From CAWALV01 sp963782965 (lineage in GTDB: Bacteria > Actinomycetota > Actinomycetes > Acidothermales > Acidothermaceae), in the NCBI GenBank assembly GCA_963782965.1, contig CAWALV010000002.1, positions 1 to 64,000 of the forward strand: a stretch of DNA of 64,000 nucleotides, read 5' to 3'. Numbering within the stretch: position 1 is the stretch's first letter; each line of letters opens with the position of its first letter. Positions 1 to 8,352 of the stretch are shown here, one piece after another. The position numbers and the translations under genes are program-made. A model generated the notes under the pieces. It did no database searches. It was not told where the DNA came from and saw only the letters and a list, made by a program, of their open reading frames with translations.

Positions 1-32
1 GTCCGCTGCTCTGCCAGTTGAGCTAACGGCCC
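1..32 (-). tRNA. tRNA, probably tRNA-Lys, 5' part only
   Basis: On the minus strand, bases 32 to 1 give a 7-base acceptor strand (GGGCCGT), T8-A9, a D-arm closed by GCTC/GAGC with a GG pair in the loop, and the start of the anticodon stem (GCGGA). The window edge removes the anticodon and the 3' half. This 5' half is the one usually seen in actinobacterial tRNA-Lys, so lysine is the likely identity, but the anticodon is not visible. Confidence 0.75.
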
Positions 33-130
33 GGGACTAGGGGACAACCCCCGGTCCAAGATCCGGCGCGAGGCAGGATCAACGCACACGAGCGTACCGG
101 CTGGCGTCTGCGCGATCACCCGCGTGGCGC

Positions 131-667
131 TCAACGAGCTGCGCCCTCCTCCGCTTCGCCAGCACGGGCGAGCGTGGCCGACCTCCTCGCCTCGACGCTG
201 TCCTGGCGCTTCTTCAGCACGTACTCGAGCTGGCAGGTGTGGTCGTGCACGAGTGCGACATGGTGGCAAAGCGCCATGATGCGCTCGTCGACCCATCGGT
301 CGATGAAAAAGCCGCCCACCCACACGTCCCACCTGCGGCCGGCGACCGTCAGGTCGGGAAGCCGACGGAGCACTCCGATCCCGGCGGGCAACGTCGCCGC
401 GAGGTCGGCGAGAGCTCGCTGGGCGGTGCGCGCGACGCGAGCGGCGTCGTCCAGGGCGGCGCGCTTTTGCTGGCTGACCCATATGACGCCGAGCCGATCT
501 CGCCAGGACCAGTCGCTGGCGATGACGAGGCGCCGCTGCACGGCCTCCACCGCTGACACCGCTCCGCGGGCAGCGCGGATCGCGCGGTCGAGCTCACGCA
601 GGGCCGCGTCGTACGCGGCAACCTCGGCCTGCAATTCCTCCGTCATGGCGCCCCGATTTCGGCTCAT
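131..667 (-). CDS. Hypothetical protein, helical and coiled-coil-like
   Basis: Encodes 178 aa that I do not recognise. Residues 9-95 are rich in Ala, Arg and Glu with heptad-like spacing, suggesting long helices. A middle segment (about 112-132) is Trp-rich (RRWDVWVGGFFIDRW), and the tail is again charged. There is no signal peptide or clear membrane span. Codon use matches the neighbours. An internal ATG at 646 is an alternative start; neither start has a strong ribosome binding site. It is transcribed toward the tRNA. Confidence 0.6.
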   Translation of the reverse strand: MSRNRGAMTEELQAEVAAYDAALRELDRAIRAARGAVSAVEAVQRRLVIASDWSWRDRLGVIWVSQQKRAALDDAARVARTAQRALADLAATLPAGIGVLRRLPDLTVAGRRWDVWVGGFFIDRWVDERIMALCHHVALVHDHTCQLEYVLKKRQDSVEARRSATLARAGEAEEGAAR

Positions 668-748
668 TGCCCGGGAAGTCTGCCACAGCGAAGAGCCTCC
701 GCAATCGAGAAGCGATCAGGTCTGCGACGGTGGCCGGCGCCCATCCGC

Positions 749-1126
749 CTACGACTGCTCCCACTCCACCGGCACGCCCCAGTAACCGTGCCACCACATC
801 CACTCGTAGGCGAAGCGATCGACGAACGGGGCCATGTACCAAAGGCGCGCCCACGTGGGCATCTCGCGCAGCACTGGCCGACCACCACCGGGCGGCAACC
901 ACGACCAGCCCGGACGCTCCCCGGCCGGCACCTGCCATGACCCCGGTGATCGTTCGAGCCGAACGAATCCCAACCACGCGCCCCGAACCCCCGGCGGTGC
1001 GAACCCGGGCGGTGCGAACCCCAAACCTTTCGAGCCCGGACGGCGCCATGCGCCGTGCCACCGAAGAGTCATGGCGGTCGACCACGGGTTGACGCGAACC
1101 CGCAACCATCGTTCAAGTCTGGTCAC
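749..1126 (-). CDS. Hypothetical Trp-rich protein
   Basis: About 125 aa, unknown function. The C-terminal two thirds are unusually rich in Trp, Gly, Pro and Tyr (for example FAYEWMWWHGYWG near the end), and the N-terminus is basic. I placed the start at a GTG with GGAG 11 bases upstream; a TTG three codons earlier is also possible. It is divergent from the repeat protein at 1253. The aromatic composition suggests a compact globular or surface protein, but this is only a description. Confidence 0.55.
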   Translation of the reverse strand: MTRLERWLRVRVNPWSTAMTLRWHGAWRRPGSKGLGFAPPGFAPPGVRGAWLGFVRLERSPGSWQVPAGERPGWSWLPPGGGRPVLREMPTWARLWYMAPFVDRFAYEWMWWHGYWGVPVEWEQS

Positions 1127-1252
1127 AGTTCGCAACGCTCCATCGGCGGCCGCCTCTCGTCAACGAACCCAGCCAGTTTGTGCCATTGCAAAGCAAGATC
1201 CGCGCTGCGACCATACGGACGGCATCGCATCACCGTCTGCGGGAGGAACGAG

Positions 1253-1870
1253 ATGAGCGAGACACCCGAATCCGAGAACGTGGCCAACGGCACCCCATCG
1301 AGCATGGAGGTCAACCCGTACCCGCTGCCGGTACAGCCGGCGGTGCCGCCTTCGCCGTCGTCCTCGGGATACGGGGTGCCGACGCAATACTCACCGCCGC
1401 CGCGCCGACTTCAACTGACGGGCGCGGAGCAATTCTGGTACGTGCTCCAGTGCATCTACTTCGGCATGGGCTATATCGCCAAAGTACCCACCAAGAAGGC
1501 ACTGAGTGAGGCTGGACTGACACAGCTGACCGGCGCTGAGAGGTTCTGGTACACCGTGTTGTGCATATTCTTCGGCAGCGGCTACTTCGCGAAGGTGCCC
1601 GTGAAGAAGGCGCTCAACGAGGCCGGCCTGGTCGACCGTACGGCCGCCGAGCAAGTCTGGTACATCGTCGAGTGCGTGCTCTTCGGCTCCGGGTACCTGA
1701 CGAAGGTTCCAACCCGCAAGGCACTCAGCGACGCAGGGATCCTGCGGATGACCGACGCCGGGCAGTTCTGGTACGTGCTCGAGTGCATCTACTTCGGTAG
1801 CGGATACTTCGCCAAGATCCCGCACAAGAAGGGTCTCTCGGAACTCGCCGCCCTGCCGACCGCGCGCTAG
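1253..1870 (+). CDS. Four-repeat protein of unknown function
   Basis: Encodes 205 aa. The ATG is preceded by GGGAGGAACGAG, a strong ribosome binding site, which fixes the start. Residues 1-54 are a Pro/Ser-rich, probably disordered region. Residues 55-202 are four consecutive 37-residue repeats with the core pattern FWY-x3-C-x2-FG-x-GY-x2-K-x-P-x-KKAL-x-EAGL. The aromatic block followed by Lys/Pro could form a short hairpin of two helices, possibly membrane-associated. There is no signal peptide. I do not recognise the family, and a lipid- or peptidoglycan-facing role would be a guess. The protein is complete and in normal codon use. Confidence 0.85.
   Translation: MSETPESENVANGTPSSMEVNPYPLPVQPAVPPSPSSSGYGVPTQYSPPPRRLQLTGAEQFWYVLQCIYFGMGYIAKVPTKKALSEAGLTQLTGAERFWYTVLCIFFGSGYFAKVPVKKALNEAGLVDRTAAEQVWYIVECVLFGSGYLTKVPTRKALSDAGILRMTDAGQFWYVLECIYFGSGYFAKIPHKKGLSELAALPTAR
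1415..1858 (+). repeat. Four tandem 111-nt coding repeats
   Basis: Four contiguous 111-base units, each coding 37 residues, start at about 1415, 1526, 1637 and 1748. The Cys, the FG-x-GY motif and the Lys-Pro-Lys block are kept in all four, while the DNA has diverged. The repeats are therefore old and under protein-level constraint, not a recent duplication. Confidence 0.85.
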
Positions 1871-1992
1871 ACCGGCTGGCGACACACGCCGGAGGAACCT
1901 CGCTAATCCGGGCGTATGTATCAGACGATCTTTTCACGGCTCTCTTGGGAGACCGGACGGCTCATCCGCCCGGCGATCCGAGGGAGGATCAG

Positions 1993-2178
1993 ATGACCAA
2001 GTTCACCGAGATCGAAGCGGCGCTGAACGAGCTCGCCGCGCTCGAGCGCAAGCTCAAGAACCCCGGCGGCCCAGTGGAAAACGCCATGGCCCGCTACGCC
2101 GTCCGCATCGCCATCGTCTCAGTCGAGGCGATCGCCGAACTCAGCAAGCGCGAAGAGCTCTCGGTCACCGGCCACTAG
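1993..2178 (+). CDS. Small hypothetical helical protein
   Basis: Encodes 61 aa. GGGAGGATCAG just before the ATG is a good ribosome binding site and favours this start over an upstream in-frame GTG-type start. The sequence is predicted helical and charged (EIEAALNELAALERKLKNP), followed by a more hydrophobic helix (YAVRIAIVSVEAIAEL). No known domain is visible. It follows the four-repeat protein on the same strand and may be cotranscribed with it, but the 122-base gap leaves this open. Confidence 0.65.
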   Translation: MTKFTEIEAALNELAALERKLKNPGGPVENAMARYAVRIAIVSVEAIAELSKREELSVTGH

Positions 2179-2215
2179 CCAGCGATCGGCCGGTCAGGCA
2201 AACGGCAAACGGCAG

Positions 2216-2261
2216 GGGTTGCGGTCGCCTTCCTGGGGGGCGCCGAAGACGACCGCAACCC
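2216..2261. terminator. Inverted repeat between convergent genes
   Basis: Two perfect 12-base arms, GGGTTGCGGTCG (2216-2227) and its complement (2250-2261), enclose a 22-base loop that can form a smaller inner stem (CTTC/GAAG). It lies between the 3' ends of two convergent genes, so a bidirectional transcription terminator is the natural reading. There is no T-run, which is common for GC-rich actinobacterial terminators. Confidence 0.6.
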
Positions 2262-2300
2262 GCCGCGCGCGACAGCCGCACACGAACTCAAAACCAACGA

Positions 2301-3179
2301 CTAACCGGTCTCGCGCCAACCATGCTGCGGCTCGTACCCGAGCACCCGACGCGCCTTCTCGATCGACAGCAGCGTGTCGTTCGGTCCGGCCGTGCCGCGA
2401 AACTCGACCCCGGGAAACACTTCAGCCACCAGCTCGGCGTTCGGCCGTGACATGACCGTGTCGGCGTTCGCGATGATGAACACGTCGCAGCCGCGGCTCT
2501 CGAACTCCAGCGCCTTGCGCACCGCCTGGGCACCGTCGCGCGCATCGATGTAGCCCCAGAGGTTCCACTTGCGCAGGGCCGCGTCGTGGTCGAAGGTCGG
2601 AAACTCCTTGTAATCAGCAGGGTCCATCACGTTGGAGAACCGCAGCCCGATCATCTTCAGCGACGAGTCACGCCGGCACAGTTGCCGGGCCATCTGCTCC
2701 TCGAGGAATTTCACCAACGAGTAGGTCGATTCCGGTCGCGGCCAGTAATCCTCGTCGACCGGGACGTAGGGCGGTGGGGTGTCGAACGGCAGGCCCAACA
2801 CCGTCTCACTCGACGCCCACACGATGTCGCGGATGCCGACCTGCCCGGCGGCTGCGAAAACGTTGTAGGTCACCGTCATGTTGTTGTGAAACGTCGCCGC
2901 GTTCGTCGTCAGGCCCGGTGCGGGTATCGCCGCAAGGTGGACGACCGCGTCGACCCTTCCGTAGCGGTCGTCGACGCCCGACAGCAGCTCGACGACCTGC
3001 CCGTAGTCGGTCAGGTCGACGCGCACGAAGATTGCGTCACCGCCGTCCGCGGGCGGCGTGCGATCAGCGTTCACCACCGCCCATCCATGTTCGCCCAGGT
3101 GCCGGACGACGGCCCGCCCGAGCTTGCCGCTACCGCCGGTGACGACGACCCGCCGCTTGCTCACGCGTTGCTCACTCAT
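2301..3179 (-). CDS. NAD-dependent epimerase/dehydratase family protein (extended SDR)
   Basis: Encodes 292 aa, normal for this family. The N-terminus has the Rossmann motif VTGGSGKLG (TGxxGxxG type). The central YSLVK is the YxxxK catalytic pair, with WASSE preceding it as the serine region. Sequence features resemble NAD-dependent sugar epimerases and uronate dehydrogenases; the substrate cannot be stated. The start is placed at the ATG of MSEQRVSKRR because the region upstream reads as noncoding. The gene lies 20 bases after the phospholipase D gene, so the two may be cotranscribed. Confidence 0.85.
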   Translation of the reverse strand: MSEQRVSKRRVVVTGGSGKLGRAVVRHLGEHGWAVVNADRTPPADGGDAIFVRVDLTDYGQVVELLSGVDDRYGRVDAVVHLAAIPAPGLTTNAATFHNNMTVTYNVFAAAGQVGIRDIVWASSETVLGLPFDTPPPYVPVDEDYWPRPESTYSLVKFLEEQMARQLCRRDSSLKMIGLRFSNVMDPADYKEFPTFDHDAALRKWNLWGYIDARDGAQAVRKALEFESRGCDVFIIANADTVMSRPNAELVAEVFPGVEFRGTAGPNDTLLSIEKARRVLGYEPQHGWRETG

Positions 3180-3199
3180 GCCGCCATCCTCGCAAGGTG

Positions 3200-4858
3200 C
3201 TACCAACGCCCGCCGCGGCGGGCCGACCATGAGCGACCGTCCGGGTCGATGACGGCGCGTACCAGGGGCTGGACGGCGCGCCGCACGGCCGGCGACACAC
3301 TGGGCACCCGATGCACCCGCAGGTGACCGGGCGGCCGCTGTTCCCCGCCGGGCACGCCCTCGCCGCCGGCGTGCCACGCGTCGAGCCGCCGCGCCGACTC
3401 CTCCAGCACCGCAAGCCCGCCCGCGGCGTCCGCCAAGTCTTCGTCCGATCCGGGTTCGCGGCCGAGATGCTCGGCCCACAGTTGCATGCGCAGGCGGCGG
3501 GCGAAGCTGCCGCCGGCGGCGCTCGGGTCGGAAACGACCGCGGCGGCGAGTTCGGAATCGTGCGTCCACGACCGCCGGTTCAGGTTCGCCGAACCGACCG
3601 AAGCCCAGACGTCGTCGATGATGCAAATCTTGGCGTGCACGTAGATCGGTGTGCCCTGCGTGTTCTCGACGTCGAACAGGTGCACCCGCTCACCGCCCGC
3701 AGCCCGCAGCACTTCGATCGCCTCCAGGTGCGCGGCATCCTTCGCCGGCTCTTGCAGCCGACCGTCGCTGTCGGGATAACGAGGGACGACGGCCACCAGA
3801 TGCAGCCTTGGAGCCCGCCGCAGCGCTTGCGCGAAGGCGCCGGCCACCGTCGTGCTCCACAAGAACTGATCCTCGACATAGACGAAGTGCTCGGCGCGAG
3901 CCAGCGCCTTGGCATAGCCCCGCGCGACGCTGCGCTCGCCGTCCGGCGCGAAGGGATACGCCGGAGACTGGCTCGGATAGGTGCGCAGCAGTTGCACGAC
4001 ATCGTCGCCGGCGGGCGGCGGGGGTGGCAGCGGGTCGGGCAGCTTCGGCTTCCCTTCGTGCAGCCCGCGAAGCTTGTCCAACGCCCACAACCACGGCCGG
4101 TTGTGCCGCAGCTCGGTCGGGTCGTACCAGCGTTCGCGGAAGCAGCATTCGACGTCGGCCACCGCCGGGCCGCGGATCTCGACCATCGCGTCGTGCCACG
4201 GCGGAGTGGGCCCGTACCGGTGTGACATCGGTTGGGTCTGGGGGTCGCCGAGGTGATGCCGGTCGTCGTTGCGGCTGTGACTCAGGTCGGTGCCACCGAC
4301 GAACGCGACGTCCTTGGTCGGATCCTCCGGATGGCGGATGACCACGAACTTCTGGTGGTGCGACCCGCCGCGCCGCACCCGCATGTCGAGCAGTACGTCG
4401 CCTTCCATCGACTGCAACGCCTGGGCGAGGTTGCGATTCTCCACCTCGGAGAACCGCATCCGGTCAAGATGCGAACGCCAGACCAGCCCGTACACGTCGG
4501 CGTCGGCGCTCTCGATGCGGGCAAGTTCGACCATCACCGCGCTGCCCGGGCCGTCGAGCCGCTCGTCGGGGTCGCCACGCCAGTCGACGAAATACACCTG
4601 GTCGCCGGCGGCGACCGCCCGCAACTCCTCGCATAACCGGGCGAAATAGGTGGCGCCGTCAACCAGCGGGGTGACCCGATTGCCCGCCGACCACGGCCGC
4701 GCGAGCTGCGCGTACAGCGCGCTCGCCGGGTTGCCTCGCTCGGCTGCCGAGAGGAACCAGGTCTCCGCAGCCGCGACCGGCCGGCCGGCCTGGCCCGGCT
4801 GCTCTGTCGGCTGCTCTGTCGGCTGCTCTGTCGGCTGCTCTGTCGGCTGCTCTGTCAT
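3200..4858 (-). CDS. Phospholipase D family protein
   Basis: Encodes 552 aa. Two HKD-type motifs are visible: an HHQK block near residue 167, followed by an insertion and then DVAFVGGTDL, and a second, YVHAKICIIDD followed by SVGSANL, near residue 407. These are the paired catalytic half-sites of the PLD superfamily, which hydrolyses or transfers phosphodiester bonds through a phospho-histidine. No signal peptide is seen. The N-terminus is five copies of Thr-Glu-Gln-Pro encoded by a perfect 12-base repeat. Substrate is unknown; a phospholipid is likely. Confidence 0.88.
   Translation of the reverse strand: MTEQPTEQPTEQPTEQPTEQPGQAGRPVAAAETWFLSAAERGNPASALYAQLARPWSAGNRVTPLVDGATYFARLCEELRAVAAGDQVYFVDWRGDPDERLDGPGSAVMVELARIESADADVYGLVWRSHLDRMRFSEVENRNLAQALQSMEGDVLLDMRVRRGGSHHQKFVVIRHPEDPTKDVAFVGGTDLSHSRNDDRHHLGDPQTQPMSHRYGPTPPWHDAMVEIRGPAVADVECCFRERWYDPTELRHNRPWLWALDKLRGLHEGKPKLPDPLPPPPPAGDDVVQLLRTYPSQSPAYPFAPDGERSVARGYAKALARAEHFVYVEDQFLWSTTVAGAFAQALRRAPRLHLVAVVPRYPDSDGRLQEPAKDAAHLEAIEVLRAAGGERVHLFDVENTQGTPIYVHAKICIIDDVWASVGSANLNRRSWTHDSELAAAVVSDPSAAGGSFARRLRMQLWAEHLGREPGSDEDLADAAGGLAVLEESARRLDAWHAGGEGVPGGEQRPPGHLRVHRVPSVSPAVRRAVQPLVRAVIDPDGRSWSARRGGRW
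4797..4856 (-). repeat. 12-bp tandem repeat, five perfect copies
   Basis: The unit GGCTGCTCTGTC is repeated five times without a mismatch inside the first codons of the phospholipase D gene, encoding TEQP repeats on the minus strand. Because 12 is a multiple of three, copy-number changes would lengthen or shorten the N-terminus without shifting frame. Confidence 0.95.
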
Positions 4859-5059
4859 CAGGAGGAAGGCTTACCGCCGCCACCCGCCGTCCAACCTTCC
4901 GCCATTCGCTACATCCGACTGGGACGAAGATTCGAGCGCGCCGCCTGCACCCGGCGGTAAGCCGCCTCCAGCGCAGTCCCGATAACACCGTCGAACCGGT
5001 TTCTCGGCAGCACGAACCGGCACTCGGAACTACAAATGGGACAGGCGAAAGGGAGACTG

Positions 5060-5632
5060 ATGTCGCGACGCAATTCAGGCCGCGAGAACGCAGGCGGGCA
5101 GCGCGGACGCCGACTGGCGGCTCGTGCCGGCTTCTTGGCGGTCACCGTCAGCGCCACGCTCGGGCTCAGCGCCGGTATCGCGCAGGCCAAGCCGCCGGCC
5201 CCTCCCGTGCAGCCCTTCGTGTCCTGCTACTGGTCGAACGGCGACGGCAGCTACACGGTCGACGTCGGCTACACGAACAGCACTGCCACGACGCTGACGT
5301 ACCCGGTCGGACCCACCAACTTCATCTCCCCCGCACCGGCCGACCGCGGGCAGCCGACGGTCTTCTACCCGGGCACGCACAACAACGTGTGGGCGCCCAC
5401 CATCACCCAAAGCGACCTCTCGGCGGGCGCCGACTGGACCGTGAACGGCGCGCACGCCAGCGCCAACATCGCCTCGATCCCGCAGTGCGCGTCGAAGCCG
5501 ATCCCGATCTCCGGTGGTGCCGGCGGCGTTCTGCTCGCGGCGGCCACGACCGTCGTGATCGGCGGCATCGGGTTCCGCTACCGGGTCCGCTACCGCGGGC
5601 TGCGCGACCGGCTCCGTTTCGGCCGGGCCTAA
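5060..5632 (+). CDS. Secreted or membrane-anchored hypothetical protein
   Basis: Encodes 190 aa. The ATG at 5060 follows GGGAG by 4 bases. The N-terminus is basic (RGRRLAARAG), then hydrophobic to ATLGLSAGIAQA, a clear Sec signal peptide with an AQA cleavage site. The mature part has a Cys pair and a beta-rich composition. Near the C-terminus a hydrophobic segment (VLLAAATTVVIGGIGF) is followed by an Arg-rich tail (RYRVRYRGLRDRLRFGR), the layout of a C-terminal membrane anchor. No LPxTG sortase motif is present. Function unknown; likely a cell-surface protein. Confidence 0.75.
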   Translation: MSRRNSGRENAGGQRGRRLAARAGFLAVTVSATLGLSAGIAQAKPPAPPVQPFVSCYWSNGDGSYTVDVGYTNSTATTLTYPVGPTNFISPAPADRGQPTVFYPGTHNNVWAPTITQSDLSAGADWTVNGAHASANIASIPQCASKPIPISGGAGGVLLAAATTVVIGGIGFRYRVRYRGLRDRLRFGRA

Positions 5633-5674
5633 CCCTAACCGCCCCCCGCGAGGCCGCCCGCCCCACGTCGTAAC

Positions 5675-6676
5675 GTGGCGGGCGTGGAGACGCGAACCCT
5701 CGGACGCACCAACCGGCCCGTTTCGGTCGTCGGCCTCGGCTGCTGGCAACTCGGCGGCGACTGGGGCGACATCGACGAACGCCAAGCACTCGACGTCCTA
5801 CATGCCGGCGTCGAGGCCGGCGTCACGTTGCTCGACACCGCAGACGTGTACGGCGACGGGCGCAGCGAAAGACTCATCGGCCGGTTCCTGAAGGAGCTGC
5901 CTGCCGGCGGGCCCAACCTCACCGTCGCCACCAAGATGGGACGCCGTGCAAACCCGCACGTCGCGCAGGCGTACACCGTCGAGGCGTTCCGCGAGTGGAC
6001 CGACCGCAGTCGCAGCAACCTCGGTGTCGACATCCTCGATCTCGTGCAGCTGCATTGCCCGCCGTCGTCCGTCTACTCCGACGATCGTGTCTACGACGCG
6101 CTCGACAGCCTGGTTGCCGAGCAGCGGACAGCGGCGTACGGAGTCTCCGTCGAGACCTGCGACGAAGCGCTGCGGGCGATCGCCCGGCCCGGAGTGGCGA
6201 GCGTGCAGATCATCCTCAACGTCTTTCGCCGCAAGCCGCTCGAGCAGGTGCTGCCCGCGGCAGCGGCCGCCGGCGTCGGGATCATCGCGCGGGTTCCGCT
6301 GGCCAGCGGCTTGCTCTCGGGCAAGTACGACGAGCACACCCAGTTCGGCGCCGACGATCACCGCACCTACAACCGGCATGGCGAGGCGTTCGACGTCGGC
6401 GAGACGTTCAGCGGGGTGCCCTACGACGTCGGCGTGGCCGCGGCACGCGAGGTGGCGGCCCTCACGCCGGACGCCGCCACCACCGCCCAGCTCGCATTGC
6501 GCTGGATCATCGACCAGGCCGCTGTTTCGAGCGTGATCCCCGGAGCGCGCAATGCCGAGCAGGCGCGGGCGAACGCCGCCGCTGCCGATCTTTCCCCGCT
6601 GAGCGCGGCGACGCACGAGCAGCTTCGCGCGATCTACGACCGCGACATCCGCGCGCACGTGCACGACCGCTGGTGA
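5675..6676 (+). CDS. Aldo/keto reductase
   Basis: Encodes 333 aa. The start is a GTG, with another GTG nine bases on. It shows TLGRTNRPVSVVGLG at the N-terminus, LLDTADVYG (catalytic Asp and Tyr region), VATKMG (catalytic Lys), DLVQLHCPP (His) and SSVIPGARN near the end, all standard for NADPH-dependent aldo/keto reductases with a TIM-barrel fold. Length is typical. The substrate is unknown and the neighbours are unrelated. It is a different subfamily from the second aldo/keto reductase at 28.9 kb. Confidence 0.9.
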   Translation: MAGVETRTLGRTNRPVSVVGLGCWQLGGDWGDIDERQALDVLHAGVEAGVTLLDTADVYGDGRSERLIGRFLKELPAGGPNLTVATKMGRRANPHVAQAYTVEAFREWTDRSRSNLGVDILDLVQLHCPPSSVYSDDRVYDALDSLVAEQRTAAYGVSVETCDEALRAIARPGVASVQIILNVFRRKPLEQVLPAAAAAGVGIIARVPLASGLLSGKYDEHTQFGADDHRTYNRHGEAFDVGETFSGVPYDVGVAAAREVAALTPDAATTAQLALRWIIDQAAVSSVIPGARNAEQARANAAAADLSPLSAATHEQLRAIYDRDIRAHVHDRW

Positions 6677-6753
6677 TACGACCGCCTGTGACCGCCGCGT
6701 GATACGAGCCGCCGGGGCGTGATCGGCCGCGTCCCAGCGGGTATGCCGAAGGC

Positions 6754-7131
6754 ATGGGTACAGTTCCGAATCCACACACCAGTCCGAAGGCGCCGGAAGA
6801 TCGCGAGTGGCAGTGGTCCGGCACCGACAAGCTCGACACGATCATCGAACACGGTGGTTGGGACGCCGTCGCCAACGCGCACGCGTGGTACGACAGCGAC
6901 CGCGGCGACAACGACCCGCCCCAGCTCAAGACCGCCTACAAGATGCCGCACCACGAACTCGTCGACGGCAAGCTCGAGGTCGTCTGGGACGGCGTGAACT
7001 CCGCGATGAACGTGCTGCTCGGCGGGCGCGGCGGCGCGAACGTGCCGGACGACGACCGCAAGGCCGTCTACGAGCACCTCGCCAAGCACTACGAAGAGTT
7101 CGACAAGGAGCCCCCGCCGTTCCACGACTGA
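6754..7131 (+). CDS. Small protein resembling the C-terminal region of phage prohead-protease-type proteins
   Basis: Encodes 125 aa. The second half carries AYKMPHHELVDG, then an Asp-Gly/Val stretch, LLGGRGGANVPDDDR and VYEHLAKHYEEF. This order (KLPHH-like, GARGG-like, D-IP-x-D, HLxRHYxxF) is familiar from the end of some HK97-type prohead proteases and related phage proteins. The protease domain itself is absent and no other phage gene is nearby, so this looks like a solo or domesticated relative. The start ATG has no strong ribosome binding site. The family link is from recognition of the pattern, not from a search. Confidence 0.6.
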   Translation: MGTVPNPHTSPKAPEDREWQWSGTDKLDTIIEHGGWDAVANAHAWYDSDRGDNDPPQLKTAYKMPHHELVDGKLEVVWDGVNSAMNVLLGGRGGANVPDDDRKAVYEHLAKHYEEFDKEPPPFHD

Positions 7132-7274
7132 CGCCGTCCCACGAGCCGGCGCGGATCTTCCCGCTGTGTGACATCCAGGTTCCAGTCGGCGGTCGATTGC
7201 GACAAATCCGACCGAATCAGGCCGACATCGGGTAGAAACGAACCGCCAGGCAGCGCACAGCGGGGAGGCCGGGC

Positions 7275-8342
7275 ATGGAGCACACGCGGCACTACGCGCC
7301 CGGACACCGAACGGCCGACGATGACGACATGAGCCAGACCCAAGAGCAGTCCTACGTCGACGGCCTGGCTCTGCAGCGCCATCCGGACGGTCCGCCCGAG
7401 CTACCCCCGGTCGGTCCCCCCTCCCGCGTCGGGCGACGTCGCTGGCCGGTGGTGCTCGGCGTCGTCCTGCTGGTGTTGGCCCTCGCCGCCGCCGGTACGG
7501 GCCTGGCCGTCCAGCGATCACAGCTCGCCGCCACCCGGGCGGATCTCGCCGCGTTCCGCCATGCTCAGGCGGCCAACCTGACGAAGGTGCACCAGTCGTT
7601 GGCCACCCAAGCCGGCCAGCTCTCGACGCTCACCCAGCAGTTGGCGACCGCCAAGACCCAGCTCCAGTCGGCCGAAGCGCGGCTCAAGACCGACGAGCAG
7701 AAGCTCAACGTCACCACGCAGAAGCTGCCGCCCGATCTCACCGAACTCGCCGGCAAGGTCTCGCCGTCGGTCGTGCTCGTGACATGTGTCGCCGGCACCG
7801 CCGCCGACACCGGGACTGCGTTCGCACTCAACCTGCCGGCGGCCGCCGGCTACGGCACCACGCTGATCACGGCCGCACACGTCGTCAGCCCCTGCGCCGA
7901 TGCGACGGTGAATCCTGTCCTCACGGTCACCAGCGGTTCGCAGGTATGGCACGCCCACATCCGGGGCCTCGACAATGGCGAGGACGTCGCGATCCTCGAC
8001 ACGGTGGCGCGGCTGCCCGTGCTCAAGCCTGCAACCGACACACCCGTCGTCGGCGAGTTCGTGATGGCGGTCGGCAACCCGCTCGGCGTCGTCAACAACG
8101 TGACGTCGGGCAACGTGTCGCAGGTCTATGACTCCTACGTTCTCGACACGGCACCGGTCAGTAACGGCAACTCCGGCGGGCCGGTCGTCGACAAGGACGG
8201 CAACGTCCTCGGCATCGTGCAGGGCGCGGCCACGCCGAACTCCGCCGAGCCGGTCGTCGAGAACCTCAACGTCTCGTTGCGTCTTTCAACGCTGTGCCTC
8301 TCGTTGCTGCGCGGCTCGACCACCTGCAGCTCGCTGCACTGA
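7275..8342 (+). CDS. Membrane-anchored trypsin-like serine protease (S1C/HtrA-like)
   Basis: Encodes 355 aa; GGGGAGG precedes the ATG. Residues 1-57 are cytoplasmic and Pro-rich, one membrane span covers about 58-79, and residues 80-150 form an Ala/Gln/Lys-rich coiled coil. The C-terminal domain has the catalytic triad in the expected order: His in TAAHVV, Asp in NGEDVAIL, Ser in GNSGGPVV. No PDZ domain follows. This suggests an extracytoplasmic protease held away from the membrane by a coiled-coil stalk, probably for envelope protein quality control or processing. Confidence 0.85.
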   Translation: MEHTRHYAPGHRTADDDDMSQTQEQSYVDGLALQRHPDGPPELPPVGPPSRVGRRRWPVVLGVVLLVLALAAAGTGLAVQRSQLAATRADLAAFRHAQAANLTKVHQSLATQAGQLSTLTQQLATAKTQLQSAEARLKTDEQKLNVTTQKLPPDLTELAGKVSPSVVLVTCVAGTAADTGTAFALNLPAAAGYGTTLITAAHVVSPCADATVNPVLTVTSGSQVWHAHIRGLDNGEDVAILDTVARLPVLKPATDTPVVGEFVMAVGNPLGVVNNVTSGNVSQVYDSYVLDTAPVSNGNSGGPVVDKDGNVLGIVQGAATPNSAEPVVENLNVSLRLSTLCLSLLRGSTTCSSLH

Positions 8343-8352
8343 CACCCGGGCC

